A DNA stretch of 64,000 nucleotides from Todiramphus chloris collaris (Eukaryota; Chordata; Aves; Coraciiformes; Alcedinidae): NCBI GenBank assembly GCA_025345505.1, contig JANVCC010000030.1:13713913-13777912 (forward strand). The letters run 5' to 3'. Positions 60,201 through 64,000 of the stretch are shown here, in pieces. A program made the position numbers and the translations under genes. Below the pieces are notes generated by a model that made no database searches, had not been told where the DNA came from, and saw only the letters and a program-made list of their open reading frames with translations. Each line of letters starts with the position of its first letter. Within the stretch, counting starts at the first letter, position 1.

Positions 60201-63200
60201 GGGACTTGTACCCAAGTTAATGAGTGGAAAGGGGAGACTGAGGACATGTCCAGGACCTTGTGGAGGGATTCTGGGATCTGTCAGAAGCAGAATGCTTTTG
60301 AAGTGATTTATTTCTCACCAGGGTTGAGGGGAATGAGGCCCATTAGTTGGGAGGGACAGAGCCTGCTTCCCGTCACCTCGGCCTCTGCCTCTGGCAAACC
60401 CAGGAGCAGTAGGTCCAATTAGTCCCTGGCAAACAACTCAGGGTGGGTCCCTGAACAGCATCCCCAGATAGAACCAGGAGAGCAGCGCTTCCTAAGAAAT
60501 CAGCACTAATGAGTCACTGTGGCTAAAGGACTCTATTTAAAGCAGTGGCAACACTTTCCAGGCTCCCACGATGCCTTCTCCAAACTGGAGATCAGAAAGC
60601 CAGCAGTGGCCTCCATCCCCCAAGCACAGCACTGAGCTAGTCCCACAGCTACTGGCCCCATCTGTCCCCAGGGAAACTGCTCAGACACCTTCGCAATGGG
60701 CACAGGATCCAGTCCAGGAGGCTTTCCAGAGCCTTCCTGGAGGTTTTCCAGCATCTTCCCAGAAGACTTCTAGAGTTTTGCTCAGCATCTCAGCCAACAT
60801 TGTGTGATGCCTCGCACGGTCACAAAGCAGCATCCTCAGCAGCCTGATTAGTAAACTGAAGAAACATGTAGAGGTTAGAAAAAATTAAATTGCGTGTATG
60901 GGATCATCCCATAGTCAGGACATGTTGTTCTGTACCACAAAAATCTCCCAAACACCCCATAGGAGGGCCTCTTGTCCTTGTGCTGTCTGGAGTCTTAAGC
61001 AGTGTCCTCTGAGCAAGACCAGCCTGAACTAGACACGTCTCACCAAGTGAGGCACAGGACCAGCATCCTCCCAAGCTGTGGTGCAGGAAGGAAAGGTTTA
61101 TCCTTTATGAACTTACTGGGCCTGAACACATGTACCTGAGGGGCTGCCAATGGTGCAGGAAGTTGGGAAGGACATGGGTGCTCTGCAGCAGAACAGGCTC
61201 TGATTGCAGAACTCAGCTGGGGAATTCCCCAAAAGGAAACCCCCATTTACTGACACCAAAAGCATCAGGAATGAAGGAGCTGTTCCTTGCATGTACAGAG
61301 AGAGGTACAAACAGGTTGGAACCCCTGGAAGCCACTAACCATACAGACTCCAGGCAGGAGAGGAGACACTTCTCAGTCATCAGCCCAAGCATGAAAGGTC
61401 AGTTTGGGCTTTCTAGAAAACACTTCTCATGGTTGCTCTGCCCAGAGAAGCAGCGTGTCTTCCCTCAAGTGCCATCTCACCAAGCTGTCCCTTCCTGCTT
61501 CCTGCTCAGCTCACAGCAACTCATATTAGAGGTGTGGCCATCACCTCTCCTTCTTCACACCGTTAATCCATTCGCTTTTAATTAGCAGACACCTCTGCTG
61601 ATGGTCCTCCAGCTCCTGTCCCCCCAGCTACTATCCAGGACATTCTCCCCTGCAGGAAAACATGGAGCAGCCATCCAAGTCGAGACAGTGGATGATCTTC
61701 TGCATGCATTCTCAATCCTAAACCACGCATTTCCCACCTACATTTACACAGCAGAAGAAAAAACACAGTAGACACCAGAGCTGGGGAAGCAGGGACAGGC
61801 CTGTTCCCAGATGTCCCCACCCTGGTACATGTGACCTTTTTCTTCCACAGCCACCAAAAGCTCTTCTAAAAATCTGACTGACCAAGCATAACCTTATCAC
61901 GTGGCCACAGAGTAGCAGCTTGGAAATCAGTTCACCACAGTCTGGGGTTTGTACATTTGCTTGTGCCAAGGGAGCTCCAGGAAACATCATTGCCAGAGGC
62001 AGGAGTAGTTTCACATGCACAAGAAAATAATTTAGCATAAGAACCAAGTCTCCTGGATGGTGCCCCAGGCAGTACATGGCTCAGCAGGAACTGCTCTGTG
62101 CGTAGACTGAGCCACACCGAGCACCAAACCTGCAGCAAGCAGCAGGGATATACAGGCTACCCTGAAATGCCTGTTAAAGAGTGTGAAAGGCTTGGCAAAA
62201 ATTCCTGTGAATAGCAGCAGACTGTGCACAGCTTGGCCAAGGCACCAGTGTAGGACTTCAGGTCCTTCTGAGCCAGCTATTCCCTGCACTTCTACTCAGA
62301 CTCTGGAAATCTCCCAGCAATGTCTGGCTGTCTGGTAGGTTGCTGAACAACCTGAACTTTTTTTTTTTTTAATTCCTCCTCCCAGTGTCCTCTCCTCCAC
62401 ACGGTATTTTGTAAGATGACACAAGACATTACTAAGAAATTACCTGAAAAACACCACATACCACACCGGTTGGCATCAGCAGAACATGCCCATTCAAAAG
62501 GAAGGGATTGTAGCAGACTCAGTCAACATACATTTGTCCAGCTTCTGTTTCATGCACCACAGTGCAGTCTCACTTTGAATGACTGTGGTATCAGAGCAAT
62601 GATTCCCTCTTTATTTCCAGTACTGACAGTCTGTAGCCATTTCAGGCTCATTCTTGGCTCTGCTCCACAGGAGAACAGATCTGGATCAAGTTGAAAACTG
62701 TGAGCTCTGAGCAGCAGCCTTACTGAGACAACATTTCAGCTTCTGGGACTTCTGATTGAAGCCTAGGATTCAAAATTTGCTTTCAGTCCCATACCTCTGC
62801 TCTATATTGCTGAAGCTTTGCAGAGAACAAAAGCAGACTATTCTATTCCTCTATTAACATCCATCAAAATAAATCATCTACTAGGAAAGCTCCCAGGCAC
62901 TACATGCAAGTTTTGTCTTCCATTCGTGGTGCACATGAGCTTGTGGTATGTTCACATGGAGCAAAATCTTCCCAACATACATACAATAAAAACCTCATTC
63001 TGTTTGAATGGCGTTTCAAATGATGGAGCTTTGCCCTGCATTTGGCTTACAACCAACCAAGGCCACAGTCTCTGGCTCACTGGTGATGCACCCTTTGAAG
63101 CATTACAGCCCAACAGGGGAAGGGTGGGCTGGACAACGAACAAGAGTCCAGCAGCATTCCTTCCTTCTGACTGCTGCCCTGACTGTAAATCCCTCCTTGG

Positions 63201-63758
63201 CTAATGATGCACATCAGTGTAACAATTTGCACCTCTGGATTCATGCCGTCTAGGCCTGTAATGCATTTCTAGCTGCCTGCTTGCATCAGCTATTATGCCG
63301 ATACTTAGTGAAAGCACACAGGCAAAAAAAGGGATTCTGTGAAACAAAGAGAAATATACCCCCATTTCCCCATCACCGACACCCACAGCCCTTCTGTCAG
63401 GCCCAGACAGTCACATGAATACCAAGGGGGAAGATCAGTGCAAAGTCAGTACCACAGAGATAGTTGGAAGCAGACCCCATCTGGACAGCATCTGGCAAGG
63501 AGAGACCTGCCCTCTCTGCAGCATCAGGCTGGAGTTGGCAACCTCGCTCAGCCTAAATGGGTGCTAGAGAAAGTGGAGATGTGCACAAATCCCAGCAGAC
63601 TCAGTCAAGCTTTGCTGGAGGAAGATGCATGCCTTGGCTCTAGGTTTATAGGTTTTAACATTTGGGCAGAGTGAATGGAAAAGAAGGTTGTTAGGCTTCC
63701 TTTTTTTTTTTTTCCTCCTTTTAAAGCAACAAGTTTTCTGTCAAGAGTTTTTAATATA
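54261..63758. other. Gene-poor flank right of ARMC9
   Basis: Higher G+C than the introns, giving many overlapping open frames on both strands (up to 175 codons at 56336-56863, minus). None shows a domain or family match I recognise, and codon-level signs of selection cannot be judged from one sequence. Contains a 20-base A run at 58143-58162, a T run at 62359-62370 and a 9-bp hairpin at 55469-55491. No PSMD1 or HTR2B exon was recognised. Confidence 0.5.
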
Positions 63759-63956
63759 TTTATTTGAAAACAAGGTTTTGTGAAAGAGTACACTAAATAG
63801 CATATATCTTTTCTTCAGCCATAAGACACGGACTATCAACTTTAGCTCAGCACAGATTGGGGCTGCATGCACTGAACGGCAGATCTCAATAGGAAGGAAG
63901 GTCTTCATGTCTGTCTTTCTGATATCAAGCATAGTGTCTTCTTTAGAGGACATGAT
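63759..63956 (-). other. Possible terminal exon of an unidentified minus-strand transcript
   Basis: On the minus strand a pyrimidine-rich TTTCTCTCCACCTTCTCCAG ends at 63957, followed by an open frame of about 70 codons with MSSKEDTMLDIRKTDMKTFL and then AATAAA at 63764-63759. The other two frames stop within 20 codons. It looks like a last exon, but I do not recognise the peptide, and whether it is translated is unknown. A chance acceptor-like sequence is possible. Confidence 0.25.
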
Positions 63957-64000
63957 CCTGGAGAAGGTGGAGAGAAAAACATATTTAACTAAGGTTTCTT

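Overview
The window is vertebrate nuclear DNA, most likely from a bird. It has long AT-rich introns with GT/AG splice sites, one CpG island, low repeat density, and interspersed repeats that are nearly all 5'-truncated CR1 LINEs. CR1 fragments starting with the reverse complement of the ATTCTATGA-type 3' tail and encoding the C-terminal CR1 peptide are typical of avian and other sauropsid genomes. No bacterial or viral gene organisation is present.

One gene dominates. ARMC9 (LisH domain-containing armadillo repeat protein 9, a centriole/basal-body and ciliary protein) runs on the minus strand from a CpG-island promoter near 52.3-53.1 kb to beyond the left edge. I placed 20 coding exons with matching splice sites and phase. 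They sum to 1,997 nt (665 codons plus 2 nt) and run from the initiator Met at 52309 to 2443. In order they give the N-terminal LisH motif, a helical linker, a coiled coil, the armadillo-like helical region, an acidic tract and a conserved DEPLQRPVTPG block. The exons for the long C-terminal tail known from other vertebrates were not found and probably lie left of base 1. A short isoform could end inside the window, because the donor after the last exon creates an in-frame TAA directly at the exon boundary and is followed by a poly(A) signal.

Layout: 1-2442, intron (or 3' UTR of a short form). 2443-20840, exons 20 to 9. 20841-36147, one 15-kb intron with two CR1 pieces and simple repeats. 36148-38546, exons 8 and 7, with a CR1 copy in the intron between them. 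38547-52309, exons 6 to 1, including a 25-nt microexon. 52310-53130, GC-rich promoter region with a consensus RFX X-box, a second near-consensus X-box, a CCAAT box and a CACGTG E-box. That set fits RFX-driven transcription of a ciliary gene. 53131-64000, flanking DNA with one CR1 copy and no gene I can recognise. A possible minus-strand terminal exon with a poly(A) signal lies at the far right.

The most useful observations are the X-box pair in the ARMC9 promoter, the donor-encoded stop that would give a 666-residue form, the 25-nt and 35-nt exons (one with a UCUUC-repeat tract nearby), and one exon that has diverged much faster than its neighbours.
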